DNA of 64,000 bases from JAEXZL01 sp049943125 (GTDB lineage Bacteria > Bacillota > Clostridia > Clostridiales > Clostridiaceae), in NCBI RefSeq assembly GCF_049943125.1, contig NZ_CP188040.1, positions 3,162,001 to 3,226,000 on the forward strand, in the 5' to 3' direction. Of this stretch, positions 37,018-45,178 are shown piece after piece; positions within the stretch are counted from its first letter, which is position 1; each line of letters begins with the position of its first letter. The notes below the pieces were generated by a model. That model ran no database searches. It had not been told where the DNA came from and was given only the letters and a program-made list of their open reading frames with translations. Both the position numbers and the translations under genes were made by a program.

Positions 37018-37716
37018 ATGAGATATAAGTTGAAAGTAATAGATATTGTTGAAGAGGCACAGGGTACTAAAAGCTATTATTTTGAAAAGCCTGAGGGATT
37101 TACCTGGGAGCCAGGGGCTAATATACATGTAGGAATAGTGGGCTTTGATAAGGGAGATAAACCAAATAAAGAATTGGTAAGGCATATGTCTATAATAACC
37201 CTTCCAGGAGAAAATAAAATAGGTATAACCACCAGGGTTCCAGGTAGTTCCTCGGAATTTAAGGATAAACTATCAAAATTAAATATTGGAGACGACCTTA
37301 TTATCTTTAAGTTAGGTACAAGAATGACTCTTAATCGCACTGGAAAGCCAATATTCTTAATATCCATGGGTGTTGGAATATCAGCAATGAGATCACTTAT
37401 TCTTTCTTATATGGAAAATAAACAGGGGATACCTAGTATAACAAACATAAACGTGGACAACTCGGGCTTTATATATAATAAGGAGCTTGATAAACTAATT
37501 GATGAAGACTATAAGAATTATTGGATAAATTCAAGAAAAGCTTTTTATGAAATTCTAGAAGGTAAAGCCTGTGTAGAAGAGGGAATTTATTATGTGGTAG
37601 GAAGTGACTCCTTTATTAGTGAGGTAATGAATGTTTTAAAGGAGCATAAAATAAATAAAGATAACATCATAATAGATAAAAAGCAGGAAGATATAGATCG
37701 GTTCTGGGGCTTTTAG
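37018..37716 (+). CDS. Ferredoxin-NADP reductase-like flavoreductase, Fur-controlled
   Basis: 232 residues. The N-terminal half is an FAD-binding beta barrel with RHMSIITLP in the place of the RxYS flavin motif; the second half is a nucleotide-binding fold with SMGVGISAMRSL. There is no [2Fe-2S] domain. The Fur box overlapping its promoter suggests use under iron limitation, for example ferric-siderophore or flavin reduction (inference). GAGGTG lies just before ATG 37018. Confidence 0.8.
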   Translation: MRYKLKVIDIVEEAQGTKSYYFEKPEGFTWEPGANIHVGIVGFDKGDKPNKELVRHMSIITLPGENKIGITTRVPGSSSEFKDKLSKLNIGDDLIIFKLGTRMTLNRTGKPIFLISMGVGISAMRSLILSYMENKQGIPSITNINVDNSGFIYNKELDKLIDEDYKNYWINSRKAFYEILEGKACVEEGIYYVVGSDSFISEVMNVLKEHKINKDNIIIDKKQEDIDRFWGF

Positions 37717-37763
37717 CAAGCTCCTTTTCAAGATATTTAAATATTAGCATATTTAATAAAAAC

Positions 37764-37805
37764 GACCTTCAGGAATGGCTCATGGCTATTCATGAAGGTC
37801 TTGTT
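37764..37805 (+). terminator. Terminator after the flavoreductase
   Basis: GACCTTCAGGAATGGC pairs with GGCTATTCATGAAGGTC with two mismatches, followed by TTGTTTATTT. The T-run is modest. Confidence 0.7.
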
Positions 37806-37958
37806 TATTTATAGTATATTGTATCGTTAATATAATTAAAATAGTACTAGGTTAATAAATAGCTTACTACAATACTAATAATTATTCTGAATAGAGTTTC
37901 TGTGATAAAATATATGTATATATGTAAAAATATGTTTTTAAAGGGTAGGAGATAGATT

Positions 37959-38501
37959 ATGCCAGAGGAGATACATGTATCAAAATTGAATCGAGAGGAT
38001 GTTGAAGGAGCTTTTGAAGTATTCAAAAGAACTATTCCTTTTGCTTTCGAAAGGGAAGGGCTTAAGCATTTAACAGAGGAAATAAATAATGAGATTATTC
38101 ATAAAAAGAGTTTAATGAATGATGCTTTAAACACAAAAGGCATAGGTATACTGTTTTTAACGGCTGAGATTGAGGGAAAAATAATTGGTACCATTTCTTA
38201 TGGACCTGTAGGTGAGGATATAAGAAACTGTACCAATGGGGAGCTTGATGAAGTTGGAGAGTTGGGAAGTGTGTTTGTTCTTCCAGAGCATCAAGGGAAG
38301 GGTATAGCCACAAAGCTAATCAATACTTTGATTTCAGAGCTTAACAAGAAGGGTATAGAAAAATTCTGCTTAGACAGCGGTTATGGAACTGCTCAAAAAA
38401 TATGGACAAGGAAATTTGGTGCTCCATATAAAAGGGTAAAGGATTATTGGGGACCGGGAACAGTTCACATGGTATGGCTTTGCAGCACAAAGTCATTTTA
38501 A
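37959..38501 (+). CDS. GNAT-family N-acetyltransferase
   Basis: 180 residues. The acetyl-CoA motif is GSVFVLPEHQGKGIATKLINTLI (QGKGIA loop), followed by FCLDSGYGTAQKIWTRKFGAPY. Substrate unknown. Monocistronic by its surroundings, with terminators on both sides and a GGAG ribosome site. Confidence 0.87.
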   Translation: MPEEIHVSKLNREDVEGAFEVFKRTIPFAFEREGLKHLTEEINNEIIHKKSLMNDALNTKGIGILFLTAEIEGKIIGTISYGPVGEDIRNCTNGELDEVGELGSVFVLPEHQGKGIATKLINTLISELNKKGIEKFCLDSGYGTAQKIWTRKFGAPYKRVKDYWGPGTVHMVWLCSTKSF

Positions 38502-38568
38502 TAAAATAAATAAATATTTGAATCTTATTTCCTAGGCAAGTGGCTAACTGGCAATGGAGAGATCATTT

Positions 38569-38600
38569 AAGACTTTCTATTATAGGGAGTCTTTTTTTTA
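38569..38600 (+). terminator. Terminator after the GNAT gene
   Basis: AAGACT pairs with AGTCTT, with partial inner pairing, followed by TTTTTT. Confidence 0.7.
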
Positions 38601-38656
38601 TGTATTATAAGCTCATATTTTATTGTAATATTTTTTGAAACTTACCAAAGAATAGG

Positions 38657-38685
38657 TTGCCACAGAAGAATAATCCAATTATAAT
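38657..38685 (+). promoter_or_regulatory. Promoter of the mevalonate operon
   Basis: TTGCCA (38657-38662), 17-base spacer, perfect TATAAT (38680-38685), about 75 bases upstream of the first gene. No obvious operator or riboswitch lies between. Confidence 0.7.
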
Positions 38686-38760
38686 AGATTATTAGCTGAT
38701 AATATTTTTCAATAAATAATAAATATCGTTAAAGTGGATATCGAAGTGAAGAAAGGATTG

Positions 38761-39792
38761 ATGATGATGAGTTTGCTTTCTGCAAAGAGTGCAGTGGGAG
38801 AAGCTCACAGTAAGCTGATCTTAGTTGGTGAACATGCTGTGGTATATGGAAAACCCGCTATTGCAATTCCCTTTCCTTTAAAGATTACAGTTGTTGTAGA
38901 AGAAAAGCAAGGAGATGCAGAGGTAGAGTCTTTTGTCTACTCAGGAAATGTAAAAGAAATGCCATATGAGATGAATGGCATAATGGAATGCATAAAAAAG
39001 ACCTTTAACCTGCTTAGGAAGCCTTTAAGAGATATTAAAATAAGAATTGATTCTGATATACCTCTAGGAAGAGGACTAGGTTCCAGCGCAGCAGCAGCAA
39101 CTGCTGTGGTAAGGGGGATTTTTTCTTTTTTTAATAGAAAATTATCCCATGAGGAGCTGTTTTATTTAGTAGGACTATCAGAAACCTACGCCCACGGGAA
39201 GCCCAGCGGGATTGATATGACAGCAGTAGCTAGTGATATGCCTATATACTTTAAAAACCCAGAGGGTGGACAGGTTTTCAAAGCTATAAAACCATTTCAT
39301 ATTGTTGTAGCTGACTCTGGCTTAATTGGTGATACTAGAAAGGCTGTGGAGAATGTAAGGAGTCTTTATAATAATGACAAAGAAAAAATCTCTAATATAA
39401 TCGACAAAATTGGAGCTATTGTTGATAGGATTAAGATCTGCATGATGAATGGGGATATACAGGCTATCGGCCGACTTTTTGATGAGAACCATGAGCTCCT
39501 TAGAGGCTTAGGTGTTAGCAATAATTCTATAGATAGTTTAGTCAATGAGGCGAGGAGTCTAGGTGCACTAGGAGCAAAGCTGACGGGAGGAGGACTAGGT
39601 GGTTGTATTTTCGCTCTTGCTGAATCTCTAGATGTTGCAAAGAAAATATCTAAGGGTCTGATAGCAGCTGGTGCGGTAAAATCCTGGTGTTTTTCTACCA
39701 AAGAAAATGAAATTATTGACTCCCTAGGTTTTAAAGGAGGATATAAGGATGAAGGCAACGGCAAGAGCAAATACCAATATTGCTTTGATTAA
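38761..39792 (+). CDS. mvk: Mevalonate kinase
   Basis: 343 residues, GHMP kinase superfamily; phosphorylates mevalonate to mevalonate-5-phosphate. Visible: HSKLILVGEHAVVYGKPAIAIP (family motif 1), PLGRGLGSSAAAATAV (ATP loop, motif 2), HGKPSGIDMTAV with the catalytic Asp, and KLTGGGLGGCIFAL (motif 3). Three ATGs in a row at 38761-38769 follow GAAAGGA; any could be used, and a GTG at 38734 opens the frame further without a ribosome site. Its end overlaps the next gene by 44 bases. First gene of a lower mevalonate pathway operon. Confidence 0.93.
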   Translation: MMMSLLSAKSAVGEAHSKLILVGEHAVVYGKPAIAIPFPLKITVVVEEKQGDAEVESFVYSGNVKEMPYEMNGIMECIKKTFNLLRKPLRDIKIRIDSDIPLGRGLGSSAAAATAVVRGIFSFFNRKLSHEELFYLVGLSETYAHGKPSGIDMTAVASDMPIYFKNPEGGQVFKAIKPFHIVVADSGLIGDTRKAVENVRSLYNNDKEKISNIIDKIGAIVDRIKICMMNGDIQAIGRLFDENHELLRGLGVSNNSIDSLVNEARSLGALGAKLTGGGLGGCIFALAESLDVAKKISKGLIAAGAVKSWCFSTKENEIIDSLGFKGGYKDEGNGKSKYQYCFD

Positions 39793-40723
39793 ATACTGGG
39801 GAAAGCGTGATGAAGAACTCTTCTTACCAACAAATAGCAGTCTGTCTTTGACATTAGATGGCTTTTATACTACTACTACTGTGGAATTTTCTAAGGAATT
39901 AATTAATGATGAACTGATAATTAATGGTGTTAGAAGCAGTGATAAAGAGCTTTTAAGGGTTTCACGCTTTTTAAATATTGTTAGAAGGATTGCAGAAGTT
40001 GACACTTATGCATCAGTTATCTCAGAAAATAATGTTCCTATAGCTGCAGGCTTTGCTTCCTCTGCCTCAGCCTTTGCAGCCTTAGCAGCTGCTTCCACTA
40101 AGTCCTTAGGACTAGAGCTATCAAAGGATGAGCTATCGATCCTTGCGCGGCAGGGCTCTGGTTCAGCCTGCAGGTCTATATATGGTGGCTTTGTGGAATG
40201 GAAAATGGGCAAGAGAGATGATGGGAAGGATTCTAAGGGAAAACAACTTCTATCTGAGGATAAATGGGGGCTTACAGTACTTTCTGCAGTCGTTTCTTCA
40301 GAAAGAAAAAAGGTATCCAGCAGTGAAGGGATGAAGAGGACTGTAGAAACCTCTCCCTTCTATAAAGGATGGCTTGACACAGTCCACGATGATTTACTTG
40401 ATATCAAAGCTGCTATTAAAAAAAGAGATTTTATTTATCTAGGAGAAGTAATGGAGCGGAATGCCCTTAAAATGCATGGAACCATGCTTGGGGCAAGGCC
40501 ACCAATACTCTATTGGGAAAGCGGAACTATAGAGGTTATTAGCTGTGTCTATAAGTTAAGGAATTCAGGAATTCCTGCATTTTTTACCATTGATGCTGGT
40601 GCCAATGTCAAAGTGCTTTGCCTTCCCGAAGAAGAGTACAAGGTAAGAGAAGCCTTAATGGAGCAAAAGGGTGTTGAAAGAGTTATTACCTGCCATCCTG
40701 GTAGAGGAATAACCTATTTATAA
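39749..40723 (+). CDS. mvaD: Diphosphomevalonate decarboxylase
   Basis: 324 residues; converts mevalonate-5-diphosphate to isopentenyl diphosphate with ATP. Family motifs: ANTNIALIKYWGKRDEELFLP at the N-terminus (shown in part), NNVPIAAGFASSASAFAALAAA (ATP loop), GSACRSIYGGFVEW and FTIDAGANVKVLC with the active-site Asp. ATG 39749 follows GGAGGATA and lies inside the end of the kinase gene. Classical MvaD features are retained, so the eukaryote-like pathway through mevalonate diphosphate is indicated. Confidence 0.94.
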   Translation: MKATARANTNIALIKYWGKRDEELFLPTNSSLSLTLDGFYTTTTVEFSKELINDELIINGVRSSDKELLRVSRFLNIVRRIAEVDTYASVISENNVPIAAGFASSASAFAALAAASTKSLGLELSKDELSILARQGSGSACRSIYGGFVEWKMGKRDDGKDSKGKQLLSEDKWGLTVLSAVVSSERKKVSSSEGMKRTVETSPFYKGWLDTVHDDLLDIKAAIKKRDFIYLGEVMERNALKMHGTMLGARPPILYWESGTIEVISCVYKLRNSGIPAFFTIDAGANVKVLCLPEEEYKVREALMEQKGVERVITCHPGRGITYL

Positions 40724-40756
40724 TTAAAAGTAGTTTAGTAAATTGGAGTTGATGAA

Positions 40757-41002
40757 ATGGATAATAAAGAGAACATAGATAAAAAGAATATTGAGATATG
40801 GGAGGATTTGGTGTGTATAAAGGATTTGATTTTAGCACTGGTTATATGTCTTGCTACTACCTTTGGTGCTTATTTTATAGCTCCTAATGATCCACCAAAG
40901 CCTCTTTTCTTTGGACTCATAGGTGCTATACTAGGCTTCATTATTTCTAGCGCTATAATCAAGCCTAAAAGAGAATTATTAGATGAAGGTGGGAATAGGT
41001 AA
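40757..41002 (+). CDS. Small membrane protein, two helices
   Basis: 81 residues. Hydrophilic N-terminus (about 1-22), then two hydrophobic segments, DLILALVICLATTFGAYFIA (about 23-42) and LFFGLIGAILGFIISSAII (about 50-68), and a basic tail. It lies between mvaD and the TctA-like gene and touches the latter (stop at 41002, next start at 41004). By position it could be a reduced TctB-like partner of the permease, but I do not recognise a family and TctB normally has four helices. Confidence 0.7.
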   Translation: MDNKENIDKKNIEIWEDLVCIKDLILALVICLATTFGAYFIAPNDPPKPLFFGLIGAILGFIISSAIIKPKRELLDEGGNR

Positions 41003-41003
41003 T

Positions 41004-42356
41004 ATGGAAATCATGTTAATTTTTCAAATGATTTTAGCTGCTACTATTGCAGCAGTCATGTATACGATAATAGGAGCAGCACCGGGTGCAGATGAAACGG
41101 CTACCATCGCTCCTATAACATTAGTTCTTGTATTATCTGGTTTAGAGCCGGCTGTTATTTTGGCTTTCTTTATTGCAGCTATCGTTTCCTGCAAGCTTAT
41201 AGATTCAGTTCCTGTTTCCGTTGCAGGAATTCCAGCTGGAGTAATGTCCACTCCTATGGTAGAGCATGCTATGGTTCTAAAGAAGCATGGATTGACTGAT
41301 ACCAGCATAAGAAAAATTGCCTCAGGAGCTGTAATAGGTACAATAGTATCTATCCCTGTTAGCTTGTTTCTTGCTAACGCACTGATACCTTTTGCAAATA
41401 TTATTAAAGATTATGGGAATTTAGCTTTCTTTGTGGGAGCCATACTGTTAGCCTTGATGAGTAAGCATAAATGGATTTCTTTAGCAGCTATCCTTCCATT
41501 TACTCTATTGATACAGGGTATGCGTTTTCTCTACTGGGAGATAGGAGCAGTTCCTGAAGGTACTACGGTGAGCACTTCATTTTTCCTGGCTATTACTATA
41601 GGTCCTGTGCTTTTGACCCTCTTTGAGCTATTGAATAAGGATAAGAGAAATGGAATGAAGCATTACGACAAAAAGACAATAAATTTAAAGGGGAGCTATG
41701 AAGCAGGGAAATTCCCTAATCCTCTCAAAATATTAACTAAGAAAGAAATAGGGTATAGCATTATTACCTCCTTGATTGGTTGTATCACCTTTATTTTAAG
41801 TCCAGTGGGGCTTACAGTATTTTTTGGAGAGCTATTTGCCAGCAGAGAGAAGGATGAGGTGAAGAAAGCTTCTCTAGCGGTTACAACAATGGAGGCACTG
41901 GCACAATCCACTTATATGGCTGGAATATTAATACCTTTGATTGCTCTAGGAATACCTTTATCTCCAGTGGCTATAGGACCGGGAAATCCATTATTCAATG
42001 CGGAGCCGGTTTTTAACCTAGAGCATAATATGCATCATTTATTATCCATGGGAGATTATTTATGGGCTACAATAATAGGTGCAGGGATTGCCGCTACCTT
42101 TACATTTTTTATTGCTGTAAAGTATTCAAGACAGATATGTACCTTTGTTTTTAAGAAGATACCTCATGAAGCATTTTTAGGGCTTTTTGTGAGCCTTGTG
42201 CTGCTGCTTGCCTTTATGGATGGTGGATTTATAAATATTATTGGTGTATTATTAATAGGTATAGTAGCAGGAACTCTCTATAGGTTGGGAGTGAGCTATG
42301 GAGTGCTATTTATGATTTTATACTCAGCTCCATGGATTGTTCAGACAATCCTTTGA
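41004..42356 (+). CDS. TctA-like permease (tripartite tricarboxylate transporter family) inside the mevalonate operon
   Basis: 450 residues, somewhat below the usual TctA length of about 500. Around 10-12 hydrophobic segments. The early loop GAAPGADETATIAPITLVLVL and the second-half IALGIPLSPVAIGPG give the paired glycine/proline motifs of the TctA fold. I prefer ATG 41004 over 40983, since GAAGGTGGG at 40985 is then a ribosome site. No periplasmic TctC-type binding protein is in the operon, so uptake would have to work without it or with a distant one. Mevalonate is the candidate substrate because of the neighbours (inference). Confidence 0.8.
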   Translation: MEIMLIFQMILAATIAAVMYTIIGAAPGADETATIAPITLVLVLSGLEPAVILAFFIAAIVSCKLIDSVPVSVAGIPAGVMSTPMVEHAMVLKKHGLTDTSIRKIASGAVIGTIVSIPVSLFLANALIPFANIIKDYGNLAFFVGAILLALMSKHKWISLAAILPFTLLIQGMRFLYWEIGAVPEGTTVSTSFFLAITIGPVLLTLFELLNKDKRNGMKHYDKKTINLKGSYEAGKFPNPLKILTKKEIGYSIITSLIGCITFILSPVGLTVFFGELFASREKDEVKKASLAVTTMEALAQSTYMAGILIPLIALGIPLSPVAIGPGNPLFNAEPVFNLEHNMHHLLSMGDYLWATIIGAGIAATFTFFIAVKYSRQICTFVFKKIPHEAFLGLFVSLVLLLAFMDGGFINIIGVLLIGIVAGTLYRLGVSYGVLFMILYSAPWIVQTIL

Positions 42357-42383
42357 GTATAATAAGAAAGGAAGGAAATTTTA

Positions 42384-43505
42384 ATGAATAACTCAGGCTG
42401 CACTATAAAAGTGCCAGGGAAGCTCATGATAGCTGGAGAGTATGCGGTTTTAGAGCCTGGATATAAGGCTGTAGTTGTAGCAGTTGATAGGCACATAACC
42501 ACAGAGGTTAGATTGGCTTCAAGTAATAGCCTTGTTCTTTCCCAGCTAGGCTTTAATGATGTTACCTGGGAGTATTCCGGTGAAGAGATAGTTTTTAATA
42601 TCCAGGATGAAAAGCTATGCTTCATCCAGAATGCTTTAAAAGTAAGCCATAGATATTTGAAGGATATTAATAAAAGTCCCCTTCCTTTTACACTATCTAT
42701 AATAAGTGATTTAAATGATCCTGAAACAGGAAAAAAATATGGACTGGGCTCCAGTGCTGCTATAGTTACCTCGGTGATTTCTGCCTTTTTATACATCCAT
42801 GGTGAGTATAATGGTAAAGAGGATTTAATAAAGATATTTAAGCTTTCAGCAATGGCACACGTGATAACCCAAAGAAATGGCTCAGGTGCAGATATAGCTG
42901 CGGCCTGTTTTGGTGGATGGATACAATATTCTTCCTACAGCTCCCTATGGCTATTAAATAAGCTTAGTGAAGGATATAGCATAAAAGAAATACATGATAT
43001 GACATGGCCTAATTTGTTTATTGAAAGAATCGTTCCACCAAAAGCACTTAGGCTTGCAGTTGGGTGGACAAAGGAATCTGTAGGTACTGCACCAATGGTA
43101 AAAAAAATTCAGGAATTTCAAAAGAATCATAAAAATTTATATAATGAGTTTTTAGAGGAAAGCTATAATTCAGTAGCTAAACTTATTAACGCCTTTGAAA
43201 ATAACGAAGTGAAAAAGGCCTTAGAGGCTCTACATAAAAATAGAAAGGCACTGTTAAAACTTAGCGACGCAGCTAAGGTTAATATTGAAACAAGAAAGAT
43301 TAAAACCCTCTGCTCTATAGCGGATATCTTCGGAATAGGAAAATCCTCTGGAGCTGGAGGAGGAGACTGTGGGATTGCTTTTGTGGAGGATGGCACAGGT
43401 ATTTTAGAGCTGAAAAATGCGTGGAAAGAAAATGGTATTGAGCCTTTAAATTTATTGGTTTCTCCTGAAGGGTGCTCAATATATAAGAACAATAAATTTT
43501 TGTAG
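42384..43505 (+). CDS. mvaK2: Phosphomevalonate kinase
   Basis: 373 residues, GHMP family; converts mevalonate-5-phosphate to the diphosphate. VPGKLMIAGEYAVLEPGYKAV at the N-terminus (given in part), YGLGSSAAIVTSVISAFL (ATP loop), NGSGADIAAACFGGWIQYSS and SSGAGGGDCGIAFV (motif 3) are as expected for the bacterial EC 2.7.4.2 family. It is the last gene of the operon, 27 bases after the permease, and completes the three-step route from mevalonate to isopentenyl diphosphate. Confidence 0.92.
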   Translation: MNNSGCTIKVPGKLMIAGEYAVLEPGYKAVVVAVDRHITTEVRLASSNSLVLSQLGFNDVTWEYSGEEIVFNIQDEKLCFIQNALKVSHRYLKDINKSPLPFTLSIISDLNDPETGKKYGLGSSAAIVTSVISAFLYIHGEYNGKEDLIKIFKLSAMAHVITQRNGSGADIAAACFGGWIQYSSYSSLWLLNKLSEGYSIKEIHDMTWPNLFIERIVPPKALRLAVGWTKESVGTAPMVKKIQEFQKNHKNLYNEFLEESYNSVAKLINAFENNEVKKALEALHKNRKALLKLSDAAKVNIETRKIKTLCSIADIFGIGKSSGAGGGDCGIAFVEDGTGILELKNAWKENGIEPLNLLVSPEGCSIYKNNKFL

Positions 43506-43538
43506 GGTTATAGATTGAAAAAATATATAGATATAAGA

Positions 43539-43570
43539 AAGCTGTAGAGGTTAAGTCTACAGCTTTTTTT
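43539..43570 (+). terminator. Terminator of the mevalonate operon
   Basis: AAGCTGTAGA pairs perfectly with TCTACAGCTT, followed by TTTTTATATC; flanking ATATAGATAT/ATATCTATAG extends the dyad. Confidence 0.9.
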
Positions 43571-43653
43571 ATATCTATAGAATAAATAAAGTAAAATAAG
43601 GAAGTATAAATATACAGAAATGTAATTAAGTCAATAAAGGAAAGGAGAAGTAT

Positions 43654-44829
43654 ATGCTACTTATTAAAGATGGAAATGTATTTACTATGGCTGGTAATAA
43701 ATACTCAAGGGGTAGTATTTTAATTGATAAAGGTAAAATAGTTAAGATTGAAGAAACTATAGAGCTTGATAGTAATAAAGATGTGGAAATAATTGATGCG
43801 GCTAACTGTTGGGTGTTGCCTGGACTAATAGAAGCTCATTGTCATATTGGAATAAAAGAAGAGAGAAAGGGGTTTGAAGGGGATGATTGCAACGAAATGT
43901 CATCTCCCATAACACCCTTCTTGCGAGCGCTAGATGGGATTAATCCCATGGATTCTGCTTTTTATAATGCTCTATCTTCTGGTATTACAGGAGTAATGGT
44001 AGGGCCAGGAAGCTCAAATGTAGTTGGCGGACAATGGTTATTCATGAAAACAGATGGGAGAATTATTGATGATATGGTAGTACTAGAGCCTGCTGCCATG
44101 AAGGTTGCTTTTGGTGAAAATGTAAAAAGCACCTACAATAATAAAAATATGATGCCTATGACCCGAATGGCTATAGCTGCAATGCTTAGGGAGGAGCTCT
44201 TTGAAGCAAAGAAATATAAAGAGAGCAAAGAAGCATCAATGAAAGAAAATAAAAGCTTTGAAGAGGATTTTCGTAAAGAGTGCTGGCTTCCTGTTTTAAG
44301 TGGTAGTATACCTCTAAAAGCACATGCACACAGAGCAGACGATATACTTACGGCAATACGAATTGCAAAGGAGTTTAATTTAAAGTTAACAATAGATCAC
44401 TGTACAGAAGGACACTTAGTAGCTAAAGAAATATTTGGCTCTGGTTATCCTGCAATTGTGGGTCCTAGCTTGGTATCAAGAAATAAAATTGAAACCCAGT
44501 ATGCTGACTATAAAACGCCAGGTTTACTGCATAAAGAAGGAATTAAGATAGCAATTACTACAGATCATCCTGTAACAAGAATTCAGGATTTAACCGTATG
44601 TGCTGCCTTTGCTGTTAAGGAGGGGCTCGATATGGAGGAAGCCTTGAGATCAATCACCATCAACGCAGCAGAAATATGTAATGTGGATCATAGAGTTGGC
44701 AGCATTGAAGTAGGAAAAGATGCTGATATAGCAATATACGATGGTAATCCTTTAGAGATATTTACCAAGACTCTTTTTACCATAATTAACGGAAGAATTG
44801 TGTATAAAGCCGATGAAATGAAAGATTAG
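43654..44829 (+). CDS. Amidohydrolase-superfamily protein (imidazolonepropionase-like)
   Basis: 391 residues. A metal-dependent hydrolase with a TIM barrel: early metal site GLIEAHCHIG, a carboxylate/His region at KAHAHRADD and TIDHCTEGH, and the late catalytic Asp in TTDHPV. The N- and C-terminal composite beta sandwich is visible (LLIKDGNVFTMAG; ADIAIYDGNPLEI). The acid-rich loop after HCHIG (EERKGFEGDDCNE) is typical of the clostridial subgroup. Substrate unknown; histidine degradation is unlikely without hut neighbours. Confidence 0.85.
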   Translation: MLLIKDGNVFTMAGNKYSRGSILIDKGKIVKIEETIELDSNKDVEIIDAANCWVLPGLIEAHCHIGIKEERKGFEGDDCNEMSSPITPFLRALDGINPMDSAFYNALSSGITGVMVGPGSSNVVGGQWLFMKTDGRIIDDMVVLEPAAMKVAFGENVKSTYNNKNMMPMTRMAIAAMLREELFEAKKYKESKEASMKENKSFEEDFRKECWLPVLSGSIPLKAHAHRADDILTAIRIAKEFNLKLTIDHCTEGHLVAKEIFGSGYPAIVGPSLVSRNKIETQYADYKTPGLLHKEGIKIAITTDHPVTRIQDLTVCAAFAVKEGLDMEEALRSITINAAEICNVDHRVGSIEVGKDADIAIYDGNPLEIFTKTLFTIINGRIVYKADEMKD

Positions 44830-44843
44830 ATTTTGAAATGAAA

Positions 44844-44880
44844 CTAGCGACAAAGGCTTAATAAGAGCTTTTGTCGCTAG
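44844..44880 (+). terminator. Terminator after the amidohydrolase
   Basis: CTAGCGACAAAGGCT pairs with AGCTTTTGTCGCTAG with one mismatch. Lacks a good T-run directly after. Confidence 0.75.
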
Positions 44881-44891
44881 CTATTGAGTTA

Positions 44892-44931
44892 AGAAATGTC
44901 ATGCATTTCTTTTTGATTAATCATTAATCAA
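44892..44931. terminator. Two dyads closing the cotJ/polyasparagine operon
   Basis: AGAAATG/CATTTCT (44892-44910) with TTTT on the plus side, and TTGATTAAT-C-ATTAATCAA (44913-44931), a perfect palindrome touching the stop codon of the minus-strand polyasparagine gene. Either can end transcription from one or both sides. Confidence 0.6.
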
Positions 44932-45066
44932 TTATTGGTTATTATTGTTGTTATTATTGTTGTTATTGTTATTATTGTTTCTATTATTATTGTTGTTATT
45001 GTTGTTATTATTGTTTCTGTTATTATTGTTATTGTTATTGTTATTGTTCATATTATTATTCATCAT
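44932..45066 (-). CDS. Polyasparagine small protein, probable spore-coat component
   Basis: 44 residues: MMNNNM, ten Asn, Arg, eleven Asn, Arg, fourteen Asn, Gln, stop (38 Asn in all). Codons alternate AAT and AAC irregularly, as expected if the protein and not a DNA repeat is being kept. A consensus ribosome site GGAGGTG lies 2 bases plus GAA before the double ATG. It follows cotJC by 112 bases on the same strand with no terminator between, so it is probably the last gene of the cotJ operon. The plus-strand reading (polyleucine) lacks a ribosome site. No homologue is known to me; a coat structural role is inferred. Confidence 0.65.
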   Translation of the reverse strand: MMNNNMNNNNNNNNNNRNNNNNNNNNNNRNNNNNNNNNNNNNNQ

Positions 45067-45178
45067 TTCACCTCCAGACATACCTTATAATTCCCAGAAG
45101 TTATTTAAATTATGCGTGAAGGTTGAATATATATGCTTATTATTATTATTAAAAATAAAATTGGTGATTATACCCTCA

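Noticed and set aside
44937..45060. Repetitive TTATTGTTG tract considered as CRISPR or microsatellite
   Set aside because: There are no spacers or fixed repeat length, and the minus strand is a clean gene with a ribosome site, so it is treated as coding.
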